Shown here in pieces: positions 42,955 to 51,883 of a stretch of 64,000 nucleotides of DNA. Below the pieces are notes generated by a model. That model worked only from the letters and a program-made list of their open reading frames with translations, was not told the origin of the DNA and did not search any database. The DNA is from an uncultured Muribaculaceae bacterium (GTDB lineage Bacteria > Bacteroidota > Bacteroidia > Bacteroidales > Muribaculaceae), in the NCBI GenBank assembly GCA_910584055.1, contig CAJTZS010000002.1, forward strand, positions 1 through 64,000, given 5' to 3'. The stretch's first letter is position 1. Each line of letters starts with the position of its first letter. The position numbers were made by a program, and so were the translations under genes.

Positions 42955-44976
42955 TTATGACTTGTAGTTACGTGTCTGAACTTTGATAGCCTCATAGTGA
43001 AGCGGCTCTTTGATAAGTTCGGGCGCTTTGTCATCGCTGCCTTCGTATTCCCAGCAAGAAACGTAGAAGTAATCCTTGTCGTCGCGGAGAGCCTCACCTT
43101 CGGGAGTCTGATACTCGGTGCGGAAGTGACCGCCGCAGCTTTCGTTGCGGTTAAGCGCATCGTAAGCCACGAGTTCGCCCATTGTGATGAAGTCGTTGAG
43201 ACGGAAAGCCTTGTCAAGCTCGATGTTCATGCCCTCAGTTGTGCCGGGGATGAAGAGGTCGGAGTTGAATGTCTTGCGGATTTCCTTTAACTTCTCAAGA
43301 GCGAGCTGGAGACCTTCTTTGTCGCGTGCCATACCAACATACTCCCACATGATGTGGCCGAGCTCTTTGTGGATGGAATCTACGGAGCGTGTTCCCTTGA
43401 TGTTCATCAGCTTCTCTTCCGCAGCCTCGCATTTCTTCTGAGCCTCGTCAAATTCAGGGGTGTCAGTCTTGAAATGGGGAACTGTGATCTGGTCGCTGAG
43501 ATAGTTCTGGATAGTGTAGGGAAGCACGAAATATCCGTCGGCAAGACCTTGCATGAGGGCTGAGGCGCCGAGACGGTTGGCACCGTGATCGGAGAAGTTG
43601 CACTCACCGATTGCGAAGAGTCCCTTTACAGAAGTCTGGAGCTCATAGTCAACCCAGATACCACCCATTGTATAATGGATAGCGGGGAAGATCATCATCG
43701 GGTTGTAATAATTCACGCCGTTTGCCTCGCGGGCGAATTCGCCGGGGTTCACGTCGGTGATCTCTTCGTACATGTCGAAGAGGTTGCCATAACGCTGACG
43801 CACAACGTCGATGCCGAGACGGTTGATAGCCTCTGAGAAGTCAAGGAACACGGCAAGGCCGGTGTTGTTGACACCGAAACCGGCGTCGCAACGCTCTTTG
43901 GCGGCACGTGAAGCCACGTCACGGGGGACGAGGTTACCGAACGCAGGATAACGGCGTTCGAGATAGTAGTCGCGATCCTCTTCCGGTATGTCGCTACCCT
44001 TGATCTGGCCTTTCTGAAGTTTCACGGCATCCTCGAGTTTCTTGGGCACCCAGATACGGCCGTCGTTACGGAGAGACTCAGACATCAGCGTGAGCTTGGA
44101 CTGCTTGTCGCCGTGAACGGGGATACATGTCGGGTGAATCTGAACGAACGCGGGGTTTGCGAAATATGCGCCCTTGCGGTAGCATGCCATAGCTGCGGAG
44201 CAGTTGCAACCCATCGCGTTTGTAGAGAGGAAGTATGCATTACCGTAACCGCCTGTTGCGATAACAACGGCGTGAGCGGCGAAACGCTCGAACTTACCGG
44301 TCACAAGGTTCTTGGCAATGATACCGCGTGCGCGTTCAACACCGTCCTTGTCCTTGATGAGCACGAGCTCGTGCATCTCATAGCGGTTGTAGCTCTTCAC
44401 CTTGCCGAGCTGAATCTGACGGTTCAGAGAGCTGTAGGCACCGAGAAGGAGCTGCTGACCGGTCTGGCCTTTGGCGTAGAATGTACGGCTCACCTGAGCG
44501 CCACCGAACGAACGGTTGGCGAGAAGACCGCCATATTCACGTGCGAAAGGCACGCCCTGTGCAACACACTGGTCGATGATATTGTTCGACACCTCAGCAA
44601 GACGGTAAACGTTTGCCTCGCGGGCACGGTAGTCGCCGCCTTTCACTGTGTCGTAGAAAAGACGGTAAACGGAGTCGCCGTCATTTTGATAATTCTTTGC
44701 TGCATTGATACCACCCTGAGCTGCGATCGAGTGAGCGCGGCGGGGGGAATCCTGGATGCAGAAGTTGAGCACGTTGAAGCCCATCTCTGCCAATGTCGAA
44801 GCGGCTGATGCACCTGCAAGACCAGTGCCGACAACGATAACGTCGAGTTTACGTTTGTTGGCGGGGTTCACGAGTTTCTGATGAGCTTTATAATTGGTCC
44901 ATTTTTCAGCGACAGGACCCTCCGGGATCTTGGAATCCGCCGGATTCATTACTCTTACTTTATCTGTTGCTTCCAT
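42955..44976 (-). CDS. sdhA: Fumarate reductase/succinate dehydrogenase flavoprotein subunit
   Basis: 673 residues. FAD-binding [17 protein letters not shown] near residue 52, then [20 protein letters not shown] with the flavin-site pattern, [12 protein letters not shown] and the active-site region ending [43 protein letters not shown] is the second flavin contact. Longer than proteobacterial SdhA, as is normal for the Bacteroidetes type that pairs with a cytochrome b558 subunit. Starts 8 nt after sdhC. Confidence 0.97.
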   Translation of the reverse strand: MEATDKVRVMNPADSKIPEGPVAEKWTNYKAHQKLVNPANKRKLDVIVVGTGLAGASAASTLAEMGFNVLNFCIQDSPRRAHSIAAQGGINAAKNYQNDGDSVYRLFYDTVKGGDYRAREANVYRLAEVSNNIIDQCVAQGVPFAREYGGLLANRSFGGAQVSRTFYAKGQTGQQLLLGAYSSLNRQIQLGKVKSYNRYEMHELVLIKDKDGVERARGIIAKNLVTGKFERFAAHAVVIATGGYGNAYFLSTNAMGCNCSAAMACYRKGAYFANPAFVQIHPTCIPVHGDKQSKLTLMSESLRNDGRIWVPKKLEDAVKLQKGQIKGSDIPEEDRDYYLERRYPAFGNLVPRDVASRAAKERCDAGFGVNNTGLAVFLDFSEAINRLGIDVVRQRYGNLFDMYEEITDVNPGEFAREANGVNYYNPMMIFPAIHYTMGGIWVDYELQTSVKGLFAIGECNFSDHGANRLGASALMQGLADGYFVLPYTIQNYLSDQITVPHFKTDTPEFDEAQKKCEAAEEKLMNIKGTRSVDSIHKELGHIMWEYVGMARDKEGLQLALEKLKEIRKTFNSDLFIPGTTEGMNIELDKAFRLNDFITMGELVAYDALNRNESCGGHFRTEYQTPEGEALRDDKDYFYVSCWEYEGSDDKAPELIKEPLHYEAIKVQTRNYKS

Positions 44977-44984
44977 ATCGCTAA

Positions 44985-46013
44985 TTACTGGGGTTGACCC
45001 GGCTGTCCGGGAATTTCTAATTCTGGTTTGTTGTCAGACTGCTCAAGATAGTCAAACAGTTTCACGGCTCTCTCAAGAGCTTTGTGCTGCTTGGTCATGT
45101 TCTCAAGCTGAGTCTGCATCTGAGGATTGTTCTTCACGTAGTCTTTCCCCTCAGGAGTGTTGAGCTGCTCAAGCTGCTGAGCCTGCTGCTGCTCCATCTG
45201 ACGGAGACCCTGGGAAACCTGGCTGTAAGGAGACATCTGAATCTGCATGCCGAGCTGAGCCATGTCCGGACCGAAGTCATCTTCCATCATGGGCCATACC
45301 ATATCCTTGTACTGCTCGCGGAGAGCCTCATTCGTGATATAGTAGTTGTCTTTAGCCCTAACGGTGAACACGATAGCCTGTGCGATAAAGCAAAGCACCA
45401 CCAGTGATGCCCACCAGCAAGCCACCTTTTTCAGACGGGGAATCCACTTGTTGTTATCCCAACCGATTGACTGGAACATCGACCAGAAACCATGGTTGAA
45501 ATGGAACCAGAGGGCGATGAAGCCAATGATGTACACGATCGGAGTCCATACCTCGGCGAATGCCATCTGGATGAAGAGTGTACCGGCGGCGGGGGGAACT
45601 GTGCCGTGATCGCCACAGATTTCCACGAGCTGCATCTTAGCCCAGAACTGGATAAGGTGAACAACGAGGAACGCGAGGATCACAATTCCCAGCACGAACA
45701 TGTTTTTAGACGACCACTCCACGCTTTTAGGAGTCTTGGAGATGGCATAACGCACATTACCGCGAGCCTTGCGATTCTGCACGGTGAGCATCACAGCGTA
45801 GATAATGTGGACAATGATGAAGAGAGCCAATACTGCAGAAGCAGCCAGAGCATACCAGTTCGCGCCTAAGAATTCGCAAACCGAGTTGTAAGCTGTGGGC
45901 CAGCAGATGGCTACGGCGTTCATCAAACAGTGAAAAGTTACGAATAGGACGAGGAATGCACCCGTAAGGGCCATTACGAATTTACGTCCTACAGACGAGT
46001 TTGATAACCACAT
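44985..46013 (-). CDS. sdhC: Succinate dehydrogenase/fumarate reductase cytochrome b subunit with long C-terminal tail
   Basis: 342 residues. Residues 1-230 are the five-helix cytochrome b558 subunit with heme-ligand His residues in [24 protein letters not shown] and WFHFNHGFW. It anchors the complex and exchanges electrons with menaquinone. Residues about 230-342 form an extra hydrophilic tail: [38 protein letters not shown], likely coiled coil. It ends in a Pro/Gly/Gln segment. Family members are usually near 230 residues, so this tail is unusual. First gene of the operon, with a -7 promoter box at 46156. Confidence 0.93.
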   Translation of the reverse strand: MWLSNSSVGRKFVMALTGAFLVLFVTFHCLMNAVAICWPTAYNSVCEFLGANWYALAASAVLALFIIVHIIYAVMLTVQNRKARGNVRYAISKTPKSVEWSSKNMFVLGIVILAFLVVHLIQFWAKMQLVEICGDHGTVPPAAGTLFIQMAFAEVWTPIVYIIGFIALWFHFNHGFWSMFQSIGWDNNKWIPRLKKVACWWASLVVLCFIAQAIVFTVRAKDNYYITNEALREQYKDMVWPMMEDDFGPDMAQLGMQIQMSPYSQVSQGLRQMEQQQAQQLEQLNTPEGKDYVKNNPQMQTQLENMTKQHKALERAVKLFDYLEQSDNKPELEIPGQPGQPQ

Positions 46014-46155
46014 AGTAGCAGTTTTTTAATTAATTATTAGATTATTTTATTAGTTTTTCAATCGTCTGAACAATCGTGCTCCCCATATCTCACAAAGACT
46101 CCAATCTTTAGACTAAGGTGTCGAGGCAATGAGAGGGCATAGCAGTTCTTCTTGC

Positions 46156-46163
46156 AAATTTAT
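46156..46163 (-). promoter_or_regulatory. Candidate -7 box (TAAATTTG) for sdhCAB
   Basis: TAAATTTG on the minus strand, with TTGATTG starting about 19 nt upstream as a -33-like element. It gives a leader near 135 nt. Nothing else was recognised in the 313-nt spacer 46014-46326. Confidence 0.5.
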
Positions 46164-46326
46164 GATTATTTCCGCAATCAATAAAATAATTATGGAAAAA
46201 TTTCTTAAATAATTAGATTTAATGCTGAAATGATATAATTTTCGATGGTTATAGATTGGAATATCGGAATTTTTATGTAACTTTGCAGTTGAAACCGCCG
46301 GAGTCTATCCCCGACGCTCAAGGATT

Positions 46327-46400
46327 GGTCTGGTAGCTCAGCTGGATAGAGCAACAGCCTTCTAAGCTGTGGGTCTTGGGTTCGAATCCCAACCGGATCA
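46327..46400 (+). tRNA. tRNA-Arg (anticodon TCT)
   Basis: A 74-nt cloverleaf: acceptor GGTCTGG with CCGGATC (two G-U pairs), D arm GCTC...GAGC, anticodon loop CTTCTAA giving TCT, T arm TTGGG-TTCGAAT-CCCAA, discriminator A. CCA is not encoded. Its 3' side borders an accessory region. Confidence 0.95.
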
Positions 46401-46458
46401 CAAGAAAGAAGCATAACTTATCATACTGCTGATAGTTATGCTTCTTTCTTGTGATTTT
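46399..46458 (+). terminator. Long-stem terminator of tRNA-Arg
   Basis: CACAAGAAAGAAGCATAACT (starting 46399) pairs with its full complement ending at 46453 (20 bp). TATCA/TGATA extends the stem toward the loop. ATTTTTG follows on the plus strand. The stem begins inside the last two bases of the tRNA. Confidence 0.88.
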
Positions 46459-46531
46459 TGCCCGACTTTTGCCCAACAGAATAAAGAATGAGAGCTAAAA
46501 TTATATCATGCTAAGATAGCCAGCAATATGC

Positions 46532-46570
46532 CTGTACTGGATAAAATACTTTTTATTTTATTCAGTACAG
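46532..46570. promoter_or_regulatory. 17-bp inverted repeat upstream of DUF4143 ATPase gene
   Basis: CTGTACTGGATAAAATA (46532-46548) and TATTTTATTCAGTACAG (46554-46570), one mismatch, 5-nt spacer. It is followed by TGTTTTTATTGAATAAAA, itself a palindrome overlapping the promoter. It could be an operator, or a terminator with the T5 run that follows. Confidence 0.6.
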
Positions 46571-46592
46571 TGTTTTTATTGAATAAAACTAC

Positions 46593-46600
46593 TATATTTG
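46593..46600 (+). promoter_or_regulatory. Bacteroides-type -7 box (TATATTTG) for DUF4143 gene
   Basis: TATATTTG 19 nt before the ATG, with TTTTT near 46573 in the -33 region. Confidence 0.55.
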
Positions 46601-46619
46601 CAGTCTAAAATAGATTGCG

Positions 46620-47858
46620 ATGAAAACAACGATACTCAAGCAGCGGGCAGAGCGTGACGAACTTATGTCACGCCAATACCAACAGCGGCATACCAAGTAT
46701 GACGCTGAAGAACTGCTGCAAAATCCCCTTATCAAACTTATAACCGGGCCTCGTCGTGTGGGCAAATCGGTATTTGCCCTGCTTATGCTGCAAGGAAAGA
46801 ATTTCGCTTACCTCAATTTTGATGACAGCCAACTGCTTGAAAAGTGGGATGAAAATTTGGTGATGTCGGCACTTGATGATGTGTATCCCGGCTATGATTT
46901 CATGCTGCTTGATGAAGTACAGAACCTTCCCGACTGGGATTTGTGGATAAGCAAACTCTATCGTCGTGGAAAGAACTTGATAATCACGGGCAGCAACGCC
47001 AAGATGTTGAGCCGCGAGATGGCAACCGTATTGACAGGGCGTTATCTACAAATCGAAATGTTGCCGTTCAGCCTTGAGGAAACAATGAGCTGGAAAAATG
47101 TCAATCCGCTGCTTGAGGAACATTCCGCACAGGCAATAATGCTGACCGACGATTATATGCGCAACGGCGGATACCCGGAAACAATCCCGACCCGGAGTAT
47201 TACCAAGAGTTATCTTTCAACGCTGTTTGATTCAATTCTGCTGAAAGATGTTGCCAAACGCCATAAAGTACGGAACACTACCGATTTATACGACCTTGCC
47301 ACATATCTGCTGTCAAATTTCTGCAACCCGATTTCAGCCAACGACCTTGCGATAGAGCTTGGGCTTTCAAGCGTGACTACGACAAAGAAATATTGCGACT
47401 ACCTCAACGAACCATACCTTTTCTTCTATTTGCCCCGCTTCAACAACAAGCTGAAATTGATGAATAAAGCACCTAAAAAGGTCTATGTCGTTGACAACGG
47501 ATTTGTACAAAGCACGGCTTTCAACCTTAGTGAAAATCTCGGTAGGTTATTGGAAAATCAGATATTTGTAGAGCTGCTGCGCCGTGGCTATACTCCCGGT
47601 CAAACGCTGTTCTATTACCGAACACGCAACGACAAAGAGATAGATTTCGTTACCCGTAAAGGCACAAAGGTGGAGCAACTAATACAAGTCTGCTATGACA
47701 TGACATCCGAGAAAACCCGCAAACGCGAACTCGATGCTCTCGTCGAAGCCGCTGAAGAGCTCCACTGCGATAACCTCCTTGTTATCACCAACGACCAACA
47801 GGAGGAAATTGAATGGAAAAATCGTAAAGTCAAAGTTATCAATGTCGGTAATTTTTGA
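46620..47858 (+). CDS. AAA_14/DUF4143 family ATPase
   Basis: 412 residues. P-loop ITGPRRVGKSVFALLML near residue 42, Walker B DFMLLDEVQNLPDWDLW and sensor LIITGSNAKML. A middle winged-helix-like part (NFCNPISANDLAIELGLSSVTTTKKYCDYL) leads to the DUF4143 nuclease-like C-terminal domain (NGFVQSTAFN, LLENQIFVELLRRG, FYYRTRNDKEIDFV), whose last motif resembles restriction-endonuclease folds. This family is abundant in gut Bacteroidales and of unknown function. Start follows a good -7 box. In accessory region next to tRNA-Arg. Confidence 0.9.
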   Translation: MKTTILKQRAERDELMSRQYQQRHTKYDAEELLQNPLIKLITGPRRVGKSVFALLMLQGKNFAYLNFDDSQLLEKWDENLVMSALDDVYPGYDFMLLDEVQNLPDWDLWISKLYRRGKNLIITGSNAKMLSREMATVLTGRYLQIEMLPFSLEETMSWKNVNPLLEEHSAQAIMLTDDYMRNGGYPETIPTRSITKSYLSTLFDSILLKDVAKRHKVRNTTDLYDLATYLLSNFCNPISANDLAIELGLSSVTTTKKYCDYLNEPYLFFYLPRFNNKLKLMNKAPKKVYVVDNGFVQSTAFNLSENLGRLLENQIFVELLRRGYTPGQTLFYYRTRNDKEIDFVTRKGTKVEQLIQVCYDMTSEKTRKRELDALVEAAEELHCDNLLVITNDQQEEIEWKNRKVKVINVGNF

Positions 47859-47933
47859 CCCAACGTATTACCCAATTTGGCCGTGTTTCATTACCCAATT
47901 TGACGATAATTGACAATCCCAAATGGAGGTAAC

Positions 47934-47993
47934 ATGAACCCTAAATATTCAATCGATTTAGCAATCATTTTTAACGCACTGGCGCATTGTTGA
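47934..47993 (+). CDS. Possible 19-residue short ORF with strong Shine-Dalgarno
   Basis: ATG preceded by TGGAGGTAAC, unusual among the genes here. Reads MNPKYSIDLAIIFNALAHC. No similarity recognised. It could be a leader peptide or the start of a truncated gene. Just upstream TTACCCAATTT occurs twice (near 47871 and 47891). Confidence 0.2.
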   Translation: MNPKYSIDLAIIFNALAHC

Positions 47994-48005
47994 TTGAAGA
48001 AAAAG

Positions 48006-48021
48006 TAGTACCTTTGTACTA
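48006..48021 (+). promoter_or_regulatory. Bacteroides-type promoter with overlapping palindrome
   Basis: TACCTTTG (48009-48016) is a full -7 box, with TTG elements in the -33 region. Inverted repeat TAGTAC / GTACTA (48006-48011 and 48016-48021) overlaps it and could bind a repressor. Confidence 0.6.
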
Positions 48022-48084
48022 ACCCAATGGAACAATGGGGAAGAACATTGAAATAGTGCCGTGTGCAATTCGTGAACAACGGAA

Positions 48085-48402
48085 ATGGCGACATTGCAAT
48101 ATTCTGTATACTACTTAGTTACAACGATATCCCGCAGCTCCAGGCGAATCACTGAAGAATTTGAACAAAGGGCGAGATTGGCAAACGCACTATTGGATAC
48201 AATGCATTTTCCTTCGCCGGAAAACATATCCAAACTATCTGTCGAGACAGCGAAGACCAACATTGAACAGTCCAATCTTACCGAAAGGGAAAAAGAAATA
48301 CTCAAGGCGTGGCAGGATTTAGGTCATGAGTTGTTTATAACTCACAATTATGATATGGCAAGAGCCTTATATACCAAAATCTCCGGTTTGCTACAACAAT
48401 GA
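48085..48402 (+). CDS. Hypothetical protein, 105 residues
   Basis: Not recognised. Mostly helical and charged (RRITEEFEQRARLANALLDTM, LTEREKEILKAWQDLGHELF, YDMARALYTKI). An in-frame TGA at 48073 sets the limit for the start. It lies about 60 nt after a clear promoter at 48009. Ends 4 nt before the stop of an opposing broken gene. The distribution of charged and hydrophobic residues looks protein-like, but no family supports it. Confidence 0.45.
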   Translation: MATLQYSVYYLVTTISRSSRRITEEFEQRARLANALLDTMHFPSPENISKLSVETAKTNIEQSNLTEREKEILKAWQDLGHELFITHNYDMARALYTKISGLLQQ

Positions 48403-48406
48403 CGGT

Positions 48407-48886
48407 TTACCAATCATCGTCGTTGTCAAAGTCCGTATCGTCAAAGTCTTTATATGGATTATCCAAATATGGGTTGTAAGTATCGTCCATTTCGTCCTGC
48501 AGATCTTGTTGGTACTCGATAATGTCGAGCCGGTCTTGAAGTCGGTCGATCTCGTTCTGAATCCGATCATAACTGTCTGATTCCTCATCGCAATCGTCAA
48601 GTTGACTTTCAAGTTCGTCTATTCAGTCTTGCAGTTCATCAATATCGCAATCATCCAAATCGACCGAGCGACTGCTGTCGATTATTCTCTGATATTCTGC
48701 AAGGCGTTTTTCCGATTCCTTAATCTCTTGCTCCAGTTCCTCAATACGAGCTTCCAGTTCCGTATTTGGGGTATAGTCTTGCTGCGGTTGATATGGGCTT
48801 ACATAATGTGATTTAGGCTTGCCGGAAAACAAGTTGCAAATCATATTGAATACGGCGAATTCCCCGAGGAAGTTCCAGAATGACAT
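48407..48886 (-). pseudogene. Coiled-coil protein gene interrupted by an in-frame TGA
   Basis: ATG at 48886 encodes MSFWNFLGEFAVFNMICNLF, then a Gln/Glu-rich coiled coil (LEARIEELEQEIKESEKRLAEY) to a TGA at 48625-48623. The same frame continues without other stops for 71 codons (IDELESQLDDCDEESDSYDR, IQNEIDRLQDRLDIIEYQ) and ends with an acidic tail, stopping at TAA 48407-48409. The repeated acidic-coil style shows both halves are one gene of about 159 codons. A CGA to TGA change would explain it. It is third of three closely spaced small genes (9 nt after the 50-residue ORF). A 87-residue product might still be made. Confidence 0.75.
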
Positions 48887-48895
48887 AGTGACAGT

Positions 48896-49048
48896 TTATT
48901 TATTAATTTTGTTGTCAATCCATGCAAAAAGAGCATATATCCCGATTGCCACGGGGAGAGCCACGCAGAAAAGAAAGATTAAAAAGCCGGGACAGGCACA
49001 GATGACAATAAAAATTATCAGTATAGCCCAAAGAATTATTCCAATCAT
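48896..49048 (-). CDS. Small hydrophobic membrane protein, 50 residues
   Basis: Reads MIGIILWAILIIFIVICACP then a second hydrophobic run LIFLFCVALPVAIGIYALFA, ending WIDNKINK. Two membrane helices. Starts 6 nt after the preceding 25-residue ORF and ends 9 nt before the next start, an operon-like packing that supports reality. Function unknown. Confidence 0.5.
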   Translation of the reverse strand: MIGIILWAILIIFIVICACPGFLIFLFCVALPVAIGIYALFAWIDNKINK

Positions 49049-49054
49049 AGCTAA

Positions 49055-49132
49055 TTACTTGATGTTGGCACCGTCTTTAAGAGCTTGTCCAAGCCACCCG
49101 AAAAAGCAAATAATCACAATGATGAACGACAT
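49055..49132 (-). CDS. Possible 25-residue hydrophobic peptide
   Basis: Reads MSFIIVIICFFGWLGQALKD, then GANIK. One hydrophobic helix with a short polar tail, first of three tightly packed ORFs (6-nt spacing to the next). Could be a small toxin-like or membrane-modulating peptide; no family recognised. Confidence 0.35.
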   Translation of the reverse strand: MSFIIVIICFFGWLGQALKDGANIK

Positions 49133-49234
49133 ATCTATCCGGATTTATATGTTTCAAGGAAAGTCATTATGACTTTCGTCAGCAAAATTAGCCGCAGTAT
49201 GAGCAGGAATCATGCACATACAAGTTAAATAATC

Positions 49235-50722
49235 CTATTCAAGTCTTTTCAAAATAATCCACTCACCTGATTTCCTCGCACCTTGCCTGGCAATATAGCC
49301 TCGCTCCTTCAACTCTCTTATAGTTCGTGTTATCGAGGATTCCGAGACACCTATATTGTCAGCAAGTTCGGTGTATTTTATAGACGGCTTCATGCATACT
49401 GTCTGATACACCGATTTATGCAGATCGGTAATAGAGAAGCTATCTTTTATACCGTCATTTATACCGTCATTTATACCGTCATCTTTTGACGGTATAAGAT
49501 TGGGATTGGCATTAACGTCCTCTGTCTTGGCATTTTCTGACAACTTGACAACCACAAGGAAAGCCGTTTCAAGATGCAGTTTGAAGTCTGGCTCTCCATT
49601 ATGGTTGGCTTTCAATTCGTCCTCAACCCTAAGCACTCCACGGCTGAAACGGTTGACAAAGCCAAGCACCTTCATAGCTTCCGCCACAACACCGTTGCGA
49701 TAGTCATTGACCCAAGGAAAATTGGTTGCATTGGCTTTACCATACAGCCCTCCCGGATTCAGGATTTCTATCCTATCATCATATTGGTAGAATTGTATCG
49801 GGCCGTTCCCTTCATAGTCACGATGGCAGATGGCGTTCATCAACAGCTCGCGTATAGCCCAATGCGGATAGTCGGTAACGGTTTCTTCACGAAGCGCAGA
49901 GACCGGGACAGGACGGCGGTTCGTTATAGTCGTATCAACAAATGTATCAAGCTGATAGAGTATCTTCATAAGATTGCCGCTGAACTTGTATTCGCGCATC
50001 ACGTCTCCGGCTCTCCCCGTGCCTTTGAATCGCACATATTGAACATAGGCCCCGGGCAATGTCCGTTCCACATTTTTACCGAATAGGATGATTCCGGCGT
50101 ATGTCGGGCAATCGTGCTTCATGTCGTAGAACCCAAGCGACTGCATCTGAAGTTTTACATCTCGCTTGTCATCAGCTATGACATCCATTGGCATAGCCTG
50201 CGGAAGATATGTCTGACGGAAAAGAGCAACGTCAATATCATCAAGAGTAGAGCCAAGACAAGGTAACGCGTCAAAAGTCGATACATGACAGGCACGTTTC
50301 TCGATTAACCGTTTTTCATCAGCCTCATTCGCCACACCTTTCCGTGGTCCAACGCGAACCCATACACGCCCTTTGTATTTAACAGGTGGGAAAATAGCCG
50401 GCTGCACCTCTATAACTACCACAGCACCATCGGCAAGTACGACTTTCTCAACGGTCATTGATGGTTGAGGCTGTATATTGCCGTCAGTCCGGATTGCAGA
50501 AAGGTTTTTCAACAAGTCATCTGTAATATTGATTGGCTGCACATTGCCGTCATCGTCAGCTCCAAGAATCAGATACCCCGCTTTGCCATGATTAGGCAAA
50601 TCATTGGCAAACGCACATATAGCCTGTCCGAATTTGTCGGTATTTGTTGTTGAAACAGTCCTCTCGACCCGGTCATTCTCCAAGTCAAGCAACATTTTCT
50701 GTATTTCGTCCTTGTCAATCAT
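49235..50722 (-). CDS. AlbA_2-domain ATP-binding putative transcriptional regulator
   Basis: 495 residues. N-terminal Schlafen AlbA_2 domain (IVSTTN-like ERTVSTTNTDKFGQAICAFA, GYLILGADDDGNVQPINI, VRVGPRKGVANEADEKRLIEKR). A middle HATPase_c_4-like domain follows (YPHWAIRELLMNAICHRDYE, RIEILNPGGLYG). The C-terminal winged helix reads VYQTVCMKPSIKYTELADNIGVSESSITRTIRELKERGYI. Between them is a DGIN tetrapeptide repeat encoded by three 12-nt units. COG2865-type proteins are common in gut Bacteroidales, often in accessory DNA; function poorly defined. Confidence 0.9.
   Translation of the reverse strand: MIDKDEIQKMLLDLENDRVERTVSTTNTDKFGQAICAFANDLPNHGKAGYLILGADDDGNVQPINITDDLLKNLSAIRTDGNIQPQPSMTVEKVVLADGAVVVIEVQPAIFPPVKYKGRVWVRVGPRKGVANEADEKRLIEKRACHVSTFDALPCLGSTLDDIDVALFRQTYLPQAMPMDVIADDKRDVKLQMQSLGFYDMKHDCPTYAGIILFGKNVERTLPGAYVQYVRFKGTGRAGDVMREYKFSGNLMKILYQLDTFVDTTITNRRPVPVSALREETVTDYPHWAIRELLMNAICHRDYEGNGPIQFYQYDDRIEILNPGGLYGKANATNFPWVNDYRNGVVAEAMKVLGFVNRFSRGVLRVEDELKANHNGEPDFKLHLETAFLVVVKLSENAKTEDVNANPNLIPSKDDGINDGINDGIKDSFSITDLHKSVYQTVCMKPSIKYTELADNIGVSESSITRTIRELKERGYIARQGARKSGEWIILKRLE
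49447..49482. repeat. Three tandem 12-nt units inside AlbA_2 gene
   Basis: TTATACCGTCAT three times without change, encoding DGIN repeats. Followed by an inverted partner TGACGGTAT (49487-49495) that can pair with the last unit. Confidence 0.9.
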
Positions 50723-50790
50723 TTGTTATTGCAATATTATTTGCATTCAAAATTTCATAAAAAAACAGATATAGTTGCAATTTTTTGCAA

Positions 50791-50913
50791 CTAAACAATT
50801 TCTTTCTTTAGGGTCTTGTGATATCTTTTTACGATAATGCCAAAAGCATCAAAGGCATCATCTATGATTTTTTGAGGGATAGATGAGCGAGTGTCGGATT
50901 TAATCTCCGACAT
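50791..50913 (-). CDS. Possible 40-residue ORF
   Basis: Reads MSEIKSDTRSSIPQKIIDDA then FDAFGIIVKRYHKTLKKEIV. Balanced, protein-like composition, but no recognised family and no clear ribosome binding site. It lies 68 nt upstream of the AlbA_2 gene on the same strand. It may be a remnant or a small partner gene. Confidence 0.3.
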   Translation of the reverse strand: MSEIKSDTRSSIPQKIIDDAFDAFGIIVKRYHKTLKKEIV

Positions 50914-51883
50914 TATATTGTCAAATTATATATTTCTGCTTCTTCTCCATATAAATAAAAAAACATCGGCAGTAATCTGAGGGCTGGCCGCGCCTTTGAG
51001 GACAGCATCCGAAGTTTCGGAATCTGATTGGTCTGGCAGCTTCATCAGCCGTTGTCGTTAAACCTGTCGGCCATTTTCAAATATTTACAATTATCCTAGT
51101 TACAAAGTTAATAAGAATTTTTGAGCTGGCAATCGAAAGTCTCGATTTTATCTTGACTGGCAGCATATCATTGCTTCTCAATTGCCAAATAGCAACATTA
51201 TGTACCCAGTATCTTCATAATTCCCATGATTAATAATCGGTGAGTCGCGAGCTGATTTGCCCTGATTTGCCCCGAACGGAACGGGCGACAAGTTACTTTC
51301 CTGCGGTAAAAAGCAGTTTTATCCGGGAAAAAGTACAACTTGCTTGACAAATTCTACACCAAAGGTTCTCCCCGGCCAGGTTCGCTCCAGCCTCGCCTTC
51401 GGGCGGCGAAATTAGCACACCCCGATTGCTAACACACAAGTTCCGAACATAATCTTTGTATCACTACCCGGAATATCACGGTTGCCGATTATCGGATACT
51501 CGTATAATCACAGTATATGATATTCACATTATCCGATGGCTCATCTATCCTACAAAACGATTATGACATATTATTTTCAATATATAATCACATACAGCCA
51601 TAATGAGGTGAAACAAGCATATTATTATCGGAGTATCAAGGTATTAAATTATAAAACAGCTGCTTGATTCCTTGCATATATCGTTGAAAATTAGTATATT
51701 TACATACTTGGGGTGTCGCTTCAAGCAATACTCCGGCTATGTGACAATCACATTGCCGGACAGTCATAACAGCGACAGGGAAGTCGAATCGAAAACCGGA
51801 TAAATCGATTGTGCGTTTTATTAAGAAAGCAAGTGGCAAATAGGCAATAGCTATTAAACCTCCGTAGATAAACGTGGATAAGC
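50914..51883. other. Long stretch without recognisable genes
   Basis: About 970 nt between the accessory genes and trkH. AT-rich, with no convincing ORF on either strand. Contains a doublet ATTTGCCCTGATTTGCCCC at 51255-51273 that resembles the doublet next to tRNA-Arg, and a GC-rich patch at 51370-51405. No tRNA, terminator or transposase remains were recognised. Confidence 0.5.

Noticed and set aside
46300..46480. Integrase gene or attachment repeat at tRNA-Arg
   Set aside because: No tyrosine recombinase motif and no second copy of the tRNA 3' end was found in the window. The long inverted repeat after it acts as a terminator.
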